The notes beneath the pieces were generated by a model. It was given only the letters and a program-made list of their open reading frames with translations. It was not told the DNA's origin and did no database searches. Made by a program: the position numbers and the translations under genes. This document shows, in pieces, positions 53,017-61,789 of a stretch of 64,000 nucleotides of DNA; within the stretch, counting starts at the first letter, position 1; each line of letters opens with the position of its first letter. The DNA is from Flavobacterium hydrophilum (GTDB taxonomy: Bacteria > Bacteroidota > Bacteroidia > Flavobacteriales > Flavobacteriaceae), in assembly GCF_003202405.1 (NCBI RefSeq), contig NZ_QJHL01000001.1:992001-1056000 (forward strand). The letters run 5' to 3'.

Positions 53017-55116
53017 TTAAGATTCCTGCATTTTGTGAGAGAAACGAAGGATGATAAACTCAGCCGGACGAACTACTGCCATACCAATTTCGATTATCAT
53101 TTTACCGTCTAAAATATCCATCGCTGACATGGTTTGTCCCAATCCGATTCTTACGTAAAAAGCTTGTTCCGGTTTTGCTCCGGCCAAAGCTCCGGCTCTC
53201 CATTGAAGAATTAAGAAATTCTCAATCATAGCTCTTACTCTTATCCAGGTATTGGCATCGTTAGGTTCAAAAACGAACTGTTCACTTGCTTTTTTAATAG
53301 ATTCCTCGGCCATATTAAAAAAGCGACGAACCGGTACATAGCGCCATTCACTATCATTACCGGCTAGGGTTCTTGACCCCCAAACCAAGGTTCCTTTGCC
53401 GGTAAAAGTTCTGATAGCGTTGATAGATTTACCTGCAACCGTATCAATATTTAAGTTGTCCTGAATGGTATTTGTTATTTGAACGGTTGGTTTTATCACA
53501 TAGTTCAGACTTACATTTGCAGGAGCTTTCCATACGCCTCTGTCTCTGTCAACTCTGGCATAAACTCCCGCAATAGCAGAGCTTGGAGGAAGTGTTATTG
53601 GGAGGTTGTAAATTTCAGTAAGGATCTTATTAAAAGTCGCATTGTCGATATTTTCTAAAGTGCTTAGTTTTCTTCCGTTCAAAGCGCCATTATTAACATC
53701 TTTTCCGCTCACAGATTTAATCGCATTTACAAGTGAAAGCAGGGATGCTTTAATACCGGAAAAATTATTTGTAACTATAGTAATTCCGGTTTGAGTGTTT
53801 AAATCAGTGTAGTTTACCAATTTTTTTAATTCTTTATCAAAACTTACAGTATCCGTTGATATAATTTTTAGCAGTTTAGCTGTTGCGTTCTCGTCCTGTA
53901 TCTTCTTTTTTAATGTTTTTAGGTTTTTATATACAGAGTCAATTTTATTTGCATCAGTAAAATTCAGATTAAATGCAGTCAAAGTACTTGTGATACTATT
54001 TGCAATAACCATATCCTCATCAGATATCGTGCTGATTGCTGCATTTGCTTCGTCGTTCAGCGAATTTCTCAAAAGAGACAAGCTTTCTAGAGAAGTAAGT
54101 AAAACATTCAGTTTATCAAGGAAAGCTGTTTTTTTTGCAGGGTTACTAACAAAGGTTCCACCTAAATCAAAACCAGTTGCATCGTTACTGTACATCTGTA
54201 AAAACAGATCACTCACTTGACCGGAAATATCTCCGGGTGTAGTGGTGACATCAATCAATTTAGCTACAGTCGCATCAATCCCTGTAGCTGGATTTTCGAT
54301 AGTTACCAGTCCTGCAGCGATTTGATCATAGGCTTTTGCCGTATAGGAGTAATGTTTTAATATAATTTTACTACTGTCAAACGCATAGTCTAATATGGTT
54401 TCTAAGTGAGGATAATAAACAGCACCGTATTTAATAGTGTCTTTTTCAGAACTAATTTTAGCTCTCAAATCATCTATATTAGTATCTGTTGGGCTTGATT
54501 CATCATAACTTAAAGTATCAATTAAGGTAAATCTGTCCTGCAGGTTTTGACATTGCATTAATGCATTATTGTATAATCCGTAGAAATCAGTTGTAGTTAT
54601 GCCGCTTACTTTTGTTGCATCAGGAAATAAAATTAGTGTTGGTTCGTCTACCTTTTCTAATTCTGCTAATCCGTCGTTTAATGCAGTACTGTTATTGATT
54701 GCTGTAATCTGAGTGTCTGCCTCATCTAAATCATTTCCATAACGCCCTACCGAAATAATGTAGCAAGGACCACCGCCATTTGCAAAGAATAACTGCAAAG
54801 AATAATACATCAAAAAAGGCTGTTTTGAAGTTGGCTGATCCACAACAATAGATCTTGTGTCTCCATTATCACCTGAAACATCATTAATGGTAACACTAAT
54901 TGTTGTTTCTGGTTTTGCAAAGCCAAAAAAGCGTTCGTATTCTAAAAGAGATGTTATTCTTGTTGGTTTCAATTTCAAATCTCCATTAATCTTGTTTGTG
55001 GCTTTTTCAGTATAGCCAATAAAACAGGGAATCGCTGTTTCTACCTGAGCAACAGAAGGAGGAAACTTTACGATTTCCTCAACATATACTCCAGGCGTTT
55101 TGTAAGTTGTTGCCAT
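53017..55116 (-). CDS. eCIS contractile sheath protein
   Basis: A 699-aa sheath subunit. The N-terminus YKTPGVYVEEIVKFPPSVAQVETAIPCFIGY and the C-terminal handshake region (VWGSRTLAG, WRYVPVRRFFNMAEESI, FVRIGLGQTM-type and EIGMAVVRPAEFIILRF) are diagnostic. About 400 residues of variable outer domain lie between. Only one sheath gene is present, in contrast to the three of Afp. Contraction of this protein drives the inner tube. Confidence 0.97.
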   Translation of the reverse strand: MATTYKTPGVYVEEIVKFPPSVAQVETAIPCFIGYTEKATNKINGDLKLKPTRITSLLEYERFFGFAKPETTISVTINDVSGDNGDTRSIVVDQPTSKQPFLMYYSLQLFFANGGGPCYIISVGRYGNDLDEADTQITAINNSTALNDGLAELEKVDEPTLILFPDATKVSGITTTDFYGLYNNALMQCQNLQDRFTLIDTLSYDESSPTDTNIDDLRAKISSEKDTIKYGAVYYPHLETILDYAFDSSKIILKHYSYTAKAYDQIAAGLVTIENPATGIDATVAKLIDVTTTPGDISGQVSDLFLQMYSNDATGFDLGGTFVSNPAKKTAFLDKLNVLLTSLESLSLLRNSLNDEANAAISTISDEDMVIANSITSTLTAFNLNFTDANKIDSVYKNLKTLKKKIQDENATAKLLKIISTDTVSFDKELKKLVNYTDLNTQTGITIVTNNFSGIKASLLSLVNAIKSVSGKDVNNGALNGRKLSTLENIDNATFNKILTEIYNLPITLPPSSAIAGVYARVDRDRGVWKAPANVSLNYVIKPTVQITNTIQDNLNIDTVAGKSINAIRTFTGKGTLVWGSRTLAGNDSEWRYVPVRRFFNMAEESIKKASEQFVFEPNDANTWIRVRAMIENFLILQWRAGALAGAKPEQAFYVRIGLGQTMSAMDILDGKMIIEIGMAVVRPAEFIILRFSHKMQES

Positions 55117-55137
55117 AATTGATTTGTTTTTTAATTA

Positions 55138-55980
55138 TTAAATAAATATTTCCGAATAGTAATCACTATTGATTTTTATTATTGATTTAACAGATGGATT
55201 AGGGTATTGACTGTTTTCTGGTTGTACAGAAGTAAAATCGGTATCAGGGTTAAGTTCAACAAAACCAGAGAGTGTTAATGGTTTTACTGCTTTGGTTTCA
55301 ATTACGGTTCCTGCTTTTCGATTTATGTATTTCCATAACGTTTTTCTATTATCAAAATGAATCTTAAAATTCGGACCTATCATTTTACCCGAATTATTCA
55401 AAATATCTTTCGAATTGTTGTCGCCTCGCATCGCCAATGAAATTATTCCGAAAACATCTTGTCTTTCGGGAGTATGGAGTTCAGATATGAAATGCACTGT
55501 AGTTTCTTCTGATACCAGATAATCATTTGAAATGAGTACATTATTATTAATCTTTGGAATATACTCAAAACTTATGGGTTCAGTTGAAGGCTTGACGTTG
55601 CTGAATAAAAAGATTTGTTTATGGGCAAATTCCAAATTAGTATAATTCTCAAACTGATAGTCGTTGACAGAGACTTTAAAGTCTAGTTTTAAATCAGCGG
55701 GAACACTTATAAAAGGATCGATTGTATCATCTTCCTTTACTTTAATGTATACCCTAAATCCTGTTTTAGTTGGCTTAAACAGCATTTTGAAATTTCTTAA
55801 ACGTATGCTGGTTTCAACAGTTGGAGTTATGGATGTAAATGAATCACTATTGAATTTGTGAAGCATCTTTCTCTTATCCTCAGTCGACATAGCTGTATAT
55901 GTATCTTCACCGCTATTTAGGAAATAATTGTGTAAGAGTGTTACCTCAAATAACAATCCATATCTAAGATTAAAACTCAT
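55138..55980 (-). CDS. Unknown eCIS protein between cap and sheath
   Basis: A 280-aa beta-rich soluble protein. The open frame reaches 56052, but the ATG at 55980 (MSFNLRYGLLFEVTLLHNYF) gives a four-base overlap with the cap gene stop and matches the common start style here. It has no recognised motif apart from the N-terminal LRYGLLFEVTLLHNYFL. Its fixed place next to cap and sheath suggests a structural or assembly part. Confidence 0.75.
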   Translation of the reverse strand: MSFNLRYGLLFEVTLLHNYFLNSGEDTYTAMSTEDKRKMLHKFNSDSFTSITPTVETSIRLRNFKMLFKPTKTGFRVYIKVKEDDTIDPFISVPADLKLDFKVSVNDYQFENYTNLEFAHKQIFLFSNVKPSTEPISFEYIPKINNNVLISNDYLVSEETTVHFISELHTPERQDVFGIISLAMRGDNNSKDILNNSGKMIGPNFKIHFDNRKTLWKYINRKAGTVIETKAVKPLTLSGFVELNPDTDFTSVQPENSQYPNPSVKSIIKINSDYYSEIFI

Positions 55981-56579
55981 GACTGTTCTTTTCTTTTTGT
56001 TATACCTTCTAATTGACTGATAAGTTGTCCTTCGGCCTGTGCGATGTTGCATTCAATTTGTATCATGCTCACTTTATATAATGCTGATGGAAATTGTTTA
56101 CCGCCTAATGTCCCCCATATATAATTTAATTCTTCAAAAGTAGGAGTGTAGAGTTCAACTGTAAATCTGAAATTGTCAACATTACTCATGGCAATATTGT
56201 TTCTGTTGTAAATAGTATTGGCTTGTGTAAAAAGTTTTTTTCCCTGAAAGAATTCAATGATTTTTGAAATATCTTTAAGTGAGTTGATATATTTATCTCT
56301 GTTAGCGCTAAAAAGGATATAAAGATTTAAATTGATGATGCTGTTTTTATAAATTGTTTTAGCATTTTCGATAGTATGATTTGGGAAGTTTTTTAAAGTA
56401 GCTTCTTCGTCTAAATTGATTAAAGTAAGTGCCACACTATCTTTTAAGGTTGTAGCAATATCTTCATTTTGAGACTCTAAAAAGGCAATATTTTCAGCAA
56501 CTACAGATTTTTCCAGCCCAATTTCATCGAGATAGTTGTTTACTTGTTCCGTAATTATTTGAATCACTTCAAAAATCAT
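55977..56579 (-). CDS. eCIS cap/tail-terminator (DUF4255, Pvc16/Afp16-like)
   Basis: A 200-aa DUF4255 protein. The pattern MIFEVIQIITEQVNNYLDE, then VALTLINLDEEATLKN, NLNLYILFSANRD and the tail LGGKQFPSALYKVSMIQI matches the Pvc16 N-terminal domain. Homologues cap the tube and sheath end. It is the first gene of the 28.8-kb minus-strand eCIS operon and lies next to a 697-base divergent region shared with the hybrid regulator gene. Confidence 0.92.
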   Translation of the reverse strand: MIFEVIQIITEQVNNYLDEIGLEKSVVAENIAFLESQNEDIATTLKDSVALTLINLDEEATLKNFPNHTIENAKTIYKNSIINLNLYILFSANRDKYINSLKDISKIIEFFQGKKLFTQANTIYNRNNIAMSNVDNFRFTVELYTPTFEELNYIWGTLGGKQFPSALYKVSMIQIECNIAQAEGQLISQLEGITKRKEQS

Positions 56580-57276
56580 CTTAAATAAAGTTTTTAGATA
56601 TCATTAATTCGAATTATAGCTCTTGTAAAACCAATATTTCTAGCTTATTCTTATGATTTATTATTAATCAGCTTGTTGTGTTACTGTTCAATAATTATAG
56701 AGACTCAGATCATTAAAATTATCAGCTTCATCACATAAAGCAAAATAATTAATGACATGAATGAAGGTATGCCAGATCATAAACCTGGCAAACACATTAA
56801 AATCTATTGGGATTTGTGGGATTTAAATTGTAGTAGAAAATTTAGGCTAAGATATATACTTGTTATGATTTTACTTACAAAAAAAGAATGTAAATATGTT
56901 GCAAGTTATAATATGAAACAAACAATTGTAAAATGATACAGGATATTTCGAATATTATGTGAAGGGTAAATCACGAATTTAAGCAATTACAATTTGCTTG
57001 AAAATATTGAAAAACGTATTCGAATTTGAAATAAGACTAAAAACATTTTTTTTCTATAAGCCTTTATTTTTGAGGCTATTTAATACATGGTTGAAGTGAA
57101 TTTATTTTTTAAATTAGTACCCATAAGTACAAATACACCCCTTAAAAAGAAAAAATAAAACCCGTTTTTTTTTGTATTAGGTTTACATTGCAAGATGTTT
57201 GATTAGTTTTTTTATTGAATTAACAATTCACGGATCAAACCAGAATTTAATTATTTAGTTTCTATTAAATCAATTT
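56580..57276. other. Divergent regulatory region between eCIS and hybrid regulator
   Basis: 697 bases without a credible ORF. It is the only promoter space for both the eCIS operon (-) and the hybrid sensor gene (+). I see a small hairpin TGCCAG/CTGGCA (56770-56775 with 56785-56790). No perfect minus-strand TAnnTTTG is present, so the eCIS promoter is not resolved. Confidence 0.6.
57065..57072 (+). promoter_or_regulatory. Candidate -7 element for the hybrid regulator
   Basis: TATTTTTG matches TAnnTTTG about 205 bases before the ATG at 57277. The distance is long and there is no matching -33, so this is weak. Confidence 0.3.
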
Positions 57277-60200
57277 ATGAAGAACATTAAAACATCTATT
57301 TTAAGTGTTATTTTATTTTTTTCAATCTCTTTTAGCTCCAATGTTCTGGCTCAGCGGACAGATTTTCATTTTGATCATATTAATTATGATGTAAGTTTCT
57401 CTCAAAGTATGATCTCCAGTATTCATCAAACCAGAAAAGGGTTTATCTGGATAGGGACTGCAAACGGTCTGATCAGTTATGATGGCTACAACTTTTCAAG
57501 ATACGTCTATAATAAAGATATACTGACCACTATAAGTAATAGTCATATAAACGTGATATTGGAAGATAACGAAAAGGAGCTTTTGATAGGAACCAATAAT
57601 GGTTTAAATCTTTTTAATAAAAAAGAAAATAATTTTTTAAGAGTTGATGTTCAGAAAGTCAAAGGAGGACGAAATTACATCTCTTCTATTATTCAGGATG
57701 ATAATAACAGGATTTGGGTTGGAACATTTGGAGGAGTAAAACGGCTCAATAAACAGAAGTATTTATTAGAAGAAATTTCTAATGATCATAATTCTCTATT
57801 TAGAAAAAGCAGGGTTCTTTCTTTATTCTATGATAACAAATTAGGTGTATTCGTTGGTACATCTAAAGGATTGGAATGTTTTGATCCTAAAAATGGTTCG
57901 AAAAAGAACTTACCTGAAGGCCTAAAAAATAATGCAGTTTTACTACATTCTAAAATCTGGAAAGTAGTTAAGGAAAAAAATGGTGATTTATGGTTTGCAA
58001 CAGAGACTAACGGAGCGTTTCATTATTCAGAGGCAAAAAAAATGGTAACCAATTATGTAGTTGATTTCAATAACAAGAGAAGCTTATCATCGAACTGGAT
58101 CAATGATATTGTAGTGGCAGATTCGAATACTATTTGGTTTGCTACTAAAAATGGTTTAAGTGTCTTTAAGAAAGATAAAAATGGTTTTACAAATTACAGA
58201 CACAATCCATTAACAAGCTATAGTCTTTCTGATGATGATGTGAAATGTTTTCTAAAAGACCGTCACGGAGATATTTGGGTTGGAACAAATGGCGGCGGCG
58301 TCAACTTTTTTCAGAAAACCAACACTAATTTCACCAATATCACAGAAGTTATTAAACCAAATTTTGGTCTTAATAATGCATTTGTAAACGCGGTTGCGAC
58401 AGACAGTGACGGCACTTTATGGGTTGGAACAAATGGAGGAGGACTGAATCATCTGAATTTTCAGAACAATCAAAATACTTCTTATCTAATCAATTATAAT
58501 GATTTTGAAAGGACGGCTAATATGATAACGTCTCTAGTGCATCAAAATGCGCAGAATTTATATTGCGGAACTTTCAAAGGGCTGTTCAGGTTCAATAAAA
58601 GCAGTAAAACTTTTAGCATTCTTCCGCTTTCACAAAAGAATTCAAAAGAAGGTGAAAGGCCTATAACTTCGTTGCTAATGGATAATGGAGATCTTTGGGT
58701 GGGTACAAACGGAAACGGATTAAAAAAAGTTGGACAGGATGGTACTGTTGAAAGCTATATGGCAGATGGTTCTGGAAATTCAATCAGCGATAACTTTATT
58801 ACGGATATAGCAAACAGAAAAAATGGTTTATGGATCGCCACGCAATATGGACTCAATTTCTTCGATAAAAGATTAAAAAAAGTTACAAAGGTATTCAAGA
58901 CAGGAGGGAAGAGCAAATTGCCAAACAATAGCCTGACGGTTATGTTTACGGATTCTAAAAACAGATTTTGGATTGGTGCTGAAAGCGGTGGAATCAATTT
59001 ATTCGATGAAAAGTCAGAACGCTTTTTTGAAATTAATAAAGCAATGGGCTTTACGGACGAAACCATAAAAAGCATTTCAGAAGATTCGGAGGGGAATATT
59101 TGGGTCAGCGACAATAATTTGCTTTATAAGATCAAAACCAAAAAGAATAACCCTGTGCCCAAAATTTCTGATTTCGAGATTACGTATTATTCATCAAAAA
59201 ATGGGCTGAAAGTAAAACAGTTTTCTAATAACAGCAGTACGAAACTGAATGACAAACTTGTATTTGGTTCCTCGAATGGCCTAATCATTTTTAATCCTTC
59301 AAAACTCATTAAAACCAAAGATAACAGTGAGATAGTACTAACAAAGCTGATTGTAAATAATGAAGAAATAAGACCCGGAAATAAGGATGTTCCGTTAGAT
59401 AATTATATAAGTGAAACGTCAGAAATTACTTTAGGGTATGATCAGGGCTATATTGGTCTTGAATTTAGTGCAATGAATTTCGTCAATCCTGAAAAAAATG
59501 AGTATGCTTATAAACTGGAAAGTTCTTTTAACAAAGACGATTGGCATACTCTGGGTAATCAGCATTATATTAATTTAACGAATCTAAATTCGGGCACATA
59601 CCTTCTAAAAATAAAAACTTCAGATGCCGGTGGTAAATGGAATCCGGCTGTCAAAACTTTAAAAATAACAATGCTTCCTCCCTGGTGGAAAACATGGTGG
59701 GCCTATATATTCTATTTTGTTTTGATGCTGGCAGGTTCTGTTACGCTTTTTCGTTTTTTCAGAAATCGTGAATTACTAAAACAGGCCTTTTATTTAGAAC
59801 AGGTAGAAAAGCAAAGACAAGAGGAATTATACAAAATGAAACTTGACTTTTTTACCAATGTTTCGCATGAAATCAGAACCCCACTGACCCTTATAAGCGG
59901 ACCTGTCGAAGAACTTTTAAGCGGTGCGGAAAAGGATTCGAAATTAGAGCATAAATTAAAAATCATAAAAAATAATTCAGACCGTTTATTAAAATTGGTA
60001 AATGAATTAATGGACTTTAGAAAAGCAGAAAAAGGTAGTATGAAGATCTATTGCGAACAGCAGGACATTGTTTCCTTCTGTTTTGATATTTATGAGTCTT
60101 TCAGAGGCTTTTCTGTTGAGAAGAAAATTGATTACAAGTTTGTATTAAATATCAATACAGCCCTGATCTATTTTGATAAAAACCAGATGGAAAAGGTAAT

Positions 60201-61419
60201 TTACAATCTGCTTTCGAATGCTTTTAAATTTACTAATAAAGGCGGCAAAATCACTTTGGCAGTAGAGCAAAAAGAGGAATCCGATTCTATAGAAATCAAA
60301 GTAAAAGACAATGGTATCGGAATTCCTGAAAACAGAAAAAAGAAAATTTTCAAGAACTTTTTTCAGTTGGATGATCGCGGAAGCGCAAATTTGGGAAGTG
60401 GAATTGGTCTGGCTTTGAGCAAAAGTATTGTAGAACTCCATCATGGCGAAATAAAAGTACAGACGGAAGCCGATGCCAATTTTACTACGATTTTTACCAT
60501 TACACTAAAGAAAGGAAAAGATCACTTTAAAAAATCCCAAATTGTAGAACACAGTGCCGTGTCTATAAGTGAATCCGAAAGCCCAATTTCTGATATTCAA
60601 ACAGAATTTGATAAACATGAAATTGATTATTTAGAAGAATCAGAAGGCAATACTAAGAAGACGATTCTTGTTATTGACGATAATGAAGAAGTACTGTCTT
60701 TTATTTCGGATATTCTGCACACGGAATACAGAGTTTTAAAATTCACAAATGGTCAGGATGCCCTTGACTATATGGAAAAAGAAATTCCGGACCTTATTGT
60801 AAGTGATGTAATGATGCCTGAACTTGATGGTTTTGAATTGTGTAAGATTTTAAAAACCAGTCTGAACACCAATCACATTCCTGTTGTCATGTTAACGGCA
60901 AAATCCTCAACATTAAACAGAATTGAAGGGCTTTCTACCGGCGCGGATGCTTATATTTCAAAACCTTTTAGTATTGAGGAATTGAAATTAACGATAATGA
61001 ACCTGTTGTCTTCAAAAGAAATAATGCGTCAAAAATATGGCGAAAGATTTATTTCAGATTCAGAACAGGAAAATGTAAATACTCCTGAAGGATTATTCGT
61101 GAAAAAACTGACTCATATAATTGAATCAAACATCGATAATCCAAATTTTGATGTGAATGATCTGGTCAATGAAATAGGAATGAGCAGAACGGTACTGTAT
61201 AAAAAAGTACAGACATTAACAAATCACTCAGTAGCGGGTTTTATAAAAAACATGCGATTAAAAAAAGCCGCAAGTTTATTAATGAACACCACTTATTCTG
61301 TATCTGAAGTAACCTATATGGTTGGTTTTAATGACAGGAAACATTTTAGCAAGGAATTTAAAAAGTTCTATAATCTGTCGCCAACGATTTATAAAAGTTC
61401 ACAAACCAGCAAAGAATAA
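57277..61419 (+). CDS. Hybrid two-component system protein (HTCS)
   Basis: A 1380-aa one-piece regulator. A signal peptide (VILFFSISFSSNVLAQ) is followed by a periplasmic beta-propeller with reg_prop blades (such as GTLWVGTNGGGLNHL, GDIWVGTNGGGVNFF) and a Y_Y_Y-type domain. Next come a membrane helix (about 803-825), HisKA (NVSHEIRTPLTLI, His near 863), HATPase_c (about 950-1060, DNGIGIPEN), a receiver (about 1130-1245, SDVMMPELDG) and an AraC-type helix-turn-helix (about 1290-1375). HTCS proteins sense oligosaccharides and activate polysaccharide utilisation genes; the SusC gene downstream fits. The glycan is unknown. Confidence 0.96.
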   Translation: MKNIKTSILSVILFFSISFSSNVLAQRTDFHFDHINYDVSFSQSMISSIHQTRKGFIWIGTANGLISYDGYNFSRYVYNKDILTTISNSHINVILEDNEKELLIGTNNGLNLFNKKENNFLRVDVQKVKGGRNYISSIIQDDNNRIWVGTFGGVKRLNKQKYLLEEISNDHNSLFRKSRVLSLFYDNKLGVFVGTSKGLECFDPKNGSKKNLPEGLKNNAVLLHSKIWKVVKEKNGDLWFATETNGAFHYSEAKKMVTNYVVDFNNKRSLSSNWINDIVVADSNTIWFATKNGLSVFKKDKNGFTNYRHNPLTSYSLSDDDVKCFLKDRHGDIWVGTNGGGVNFFQKTNTNFTNITEVIKPNFGLNNAFVNAVATDSDGTLWVGTNGGGLNHLNFQNNQNTSYLINYNDFERTANMITSLVHQNAQNLYCGTFKGLFRFNKSSKTFSILPLSQKNSKEGERPITSLLMDNGDLWVGTNGNGLKKVGQDGTVESYMADGSGNSISDNFITDIANRKNGLWIATQYGLNFFDKRLKKVTKVFKTGGKSKLPNNSLTVMFTDSKNRFWIGAESGGINLFDEKSERFFEINKAMGFTDETIKSISEDSEGNIWVSDNNLLYKIKTKKNNPVPKISDFEITYYSSKNGLKVKQFSNNSSTKLNDKLVFGSSNGLIIFNPSKLIKTKDNSEIVLTKLIVNNEEIRPGNKDVPLDNYISETSEITLGYDQGYIGLEFSAMNFVNPEKNEYAYKLESSFNKDDWHTLGNQHYINLTNLNSGTYLLKIKTSDAGGKWNPAVKTLKITMLPPWWKTWWAYIFYFVLMLAGSVTLFRFFRNRELLKQAFYLEQVEKQRQEELYKMKLDFFTNVSHEIRTPLTLISGPVEELLSGAEKDSKLEHKLKIIKNNSDRLLKLVNELMDFRKAEKGSMKIYCEQQDIVSFCFDIYESFRGFSVEKKIDYKFVLNINTALIYFDKNQMEKVIYNLLSNAFKFTNKGGKITLAVEQKEESDSIEIKVKDNGIGIPENRKKKIFKNFFQLDDRGSANLGSGIGLALSKSIVELHHGEIKVQTEADANFTTIFTITLKKGKDHFKKSQIVEHSAVSISESESPISDIQTEFDKHEIDYLEESEGNTKKTILVIDDNEEVLSFISDILHTEYRVLKFTNGQDALDYMEKEIPDLIVSDVMMPELDGFELCKILKTSLNTNHIPVVMLTAKSSTLNRIEGLSTGADAYISKPFSIEELKLTIMNLLSSKEIMRQKYGERFISDSEQENVNTPEGLFVKKLTHIIESNIDNPNFDVNDLVNEIGMSRTVLYKKVQTLTNHSVAGFIKNMRLKKAASLLMNTTYSVSEVTYMVGFNDRKHFSKEFKKFYNLSPTIYKSSQTSKE

Positions 61420-61442
61420 TTAATTACAATATATATTTTACA

Positions 61443-61518
61443 TAGAGACGCACAGTAGTGCGTCTTTTTTTTATTAGGAAACTATACCAGATGTTAGAGG
61501 CACTACTGTGCGTCTCTA
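61443..61518. repeat. REP-like inverted repeat pair
   Basis: TAGAGACGCACAGTAGTGC at 61443-61461 and its exact reverse complement at 61500-61518 (19/19), separated by 38 bases. Each copy is itself a partial palindrome (GACGCAC...GTGCGTC). Short palindromes of this AGAGACGCAC type recur in many bacterial genomes, including Bacteroidota. Confidence 0.7.
61446..61473 (+). terminator. Terminator after the HTCS gene
   Basis: Perfect 8-bp stem AGACGCAC/GTGCGTCT (61446-61453, 61458-61465) with a four-base loop and an uninterrupted T run. Confidence 0.85.
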
Positions 61519-61789
61519 CAATATCGAATATATATTGATGGTAGAAAATGCTTGTAGGATTTTGTGTTATTTTTTGCCTTTACATCCCAAAATACATTTC
61601 TATTGAATTTTAAGTTTTTTATTACGAATCCCGTTTTTAAAGGGATAAAAAGGGGTGAAATTGATAAATAAATACGTTCGTGCCCCTAAAAACGAATATA
61701 TTGCTCCCCTGATACCGTCATTTATTAATCACTTTTGCAATATAAATTACTAATGAATTTATCTAACTAACCAATTTAAAATTTTAACA

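Larger units (their letters stand above)
61420..61789. other. Intergenic region between HTCS and SusC genes
   Basis: 370 bases carrying a strong terminator (61446-61473), a second inverted copy of its arm at 61500-61518, and the upstream region of the SusC gene. No perfect TAnnTTTG was found near the SusC start. Confidence 0.55.

Noticed and set aside
27754..56579. Prophage or type VI secretion system instead of eCIS
   Set aside because: No capsid, portal, terminase or integrase genes for a phage, and no TssJLM membrane complex or TssBC-type split sheath for a T6SS. DUF4255 cap, DUF5908, LysM hub, CIS tape measure, AAA+ ATPase and DUF4157 together indicate eCIS.
56770..56790. Hairpin TGCCAG/CTGGCA as a riboswitch or regulator site
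   Set aside because: Only a 6-bp stem in an otherwise featureless AT-rich region; too weak to assign a function.
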